Assembly: GCA_049724395.1 (NCBI GenBank)
Contig: JAUGWO010000254.1
Span: 1 to 64,000 of the forward strand
Reading direction: 5' to 3'
DNA from: Spongospora subterranea f. sp. subterranea
Lineage: Eukaryota > Endomyxa: Phytomyxea > Phytomyxea > Plasmodiophorida
Length of the DNA: 64,000 nt
Shown here: in pieces, positions 63,753 through 64,000 of the stretch
Layout of the letters: each line of letters begins with the position of its first letter
Position numbering within the stretch: the stretch's first letter is position 1
Translations under genes and position numbers: made by a program
Notes under the pieces: generated by a model
Databases searched by the model: none
The model's input: the letters and a program-made list of their open reading frames with translations, nothing else
What the model was told of the DNA's origin: nothing

Positions 63753-64000
63753 GGTAATGACCTGCAATGGAGGCAATAATTACAGGATACCACACATGGG
63801 GAAGGCGAAGCTAATCAGATCTAATGCACTTCCGACTTCGTTGAATTGCCCAGTCGAAGTCGTTACCCCAAGCCCAAAAATTTATTATTGACTGTGTGAC
63901 GAACCCATAAAATAAATTTTCGATAGGTTTTATGGGACAAGAATTAAGTCCGTTTCGATGGGTTTGTATGGGACGGAGGGAGTACATAACAGATTTGGCA

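Larger units (their letters stand above)
59296..63982 (+). mobile_element. Mariner-like transposon with Stowaway-type ends and an internal satellite
   Basis: The left end CTCCCTCCGTCCCATAAAA is matched by the inverted right end, and both are bordered by TA. This is the classic terminal sequence of plant mariner-like elements and Stowaway MITEs. Total length is about 4.7 kb, far longer than usual, because a 2.8-kb tandem array of a 77-bp unit lies between the left end and the transposase. The right end carries the terminal motif twice: an outer copy (about 63951-63982) and an inner copy (about 63917-63938) that matches the left end better. Confidence 0.93.

Overview
The window is eukaryotic nuclear DNA from a small-genome protist. 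Host genes carry many short GT-AG introns, mostly about 50-75 bp and often phase-clean when read by eye. Several genes encode secreted proteins with no family I recognise, and a large share of the DNA is transposon debris. Short introns, candidate effector-like secreted proteins and Stowaway-type mariner ends would suit a plasmodiophorid or a similar parasite, but nothing here proves the lineage.

Layout. 1-7 kb: a broken Ty3/gypsy element (minus strand), then a decayed LINE. 7.4-9.6 kb: a two-domain secreted-protein gene (minus) with a degenerate repeat array upstream. 10-14 kb: unassigned open frames and a possible DNA-transposon remnant with a hairpin end. 14-16.2 kb: a gypsy fragment running into a 49-bp minisatellite. 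17.1-18.2 kb: an eight-exon gene for a secreted His/Asp-rich protein. 19-31 kb is the conserved core, all on the minus strand: a secreted GH31 alpha-glucosidase with four 106-bp repeats against its start codon, an EngA/Der double GTPase with an organelle-type N-terminus, and a shikimate-kinase-like/threonine-synthase-like fusion (THNSL1 type). 31.2-32.9 kb: a dead mariner. 33-36 kb: a charged coiled-coil frame and a multi-spanning membrane protein. 36.5-37.9 kb: two tandem genes for small secreted double-psi-beta-barrel proteins. 38.3-41.5 kb: two Mutator-like elements, one bounded by a perfect 9-bp target duplication. 41.7-44.8 and 47.7-49.5 kb: gypsy fossils. 45.6-46.9 and 49.9-50.9 kb: a secreted-protein gene and its decayed paralogue. 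53.2-56.9 kb: a copia fossil. 57.4-58.4 kb: a secreted protein with eleven 8-residue repeats. 59.3-64.0 kb: a mariner with Stowaway-like ends, TA target duplication and a roughly 36-copy 77-bp minisatellite between its left end and its transposase.

How the genes relate. The conserved genes are housekeeping: sugar release outside the cell or in the secretory path, organellar ribosome assembly, and PLP-dependent amino-acid chemistry. The accessory genes are mostly secreted products lying between transposons, as is common in parasite genomes. The main new observations are the His/Asp-rich gene and the two barrel genes, all visible only after splicing; the secreted paralogue set; and the mariner carrying a satellite array.
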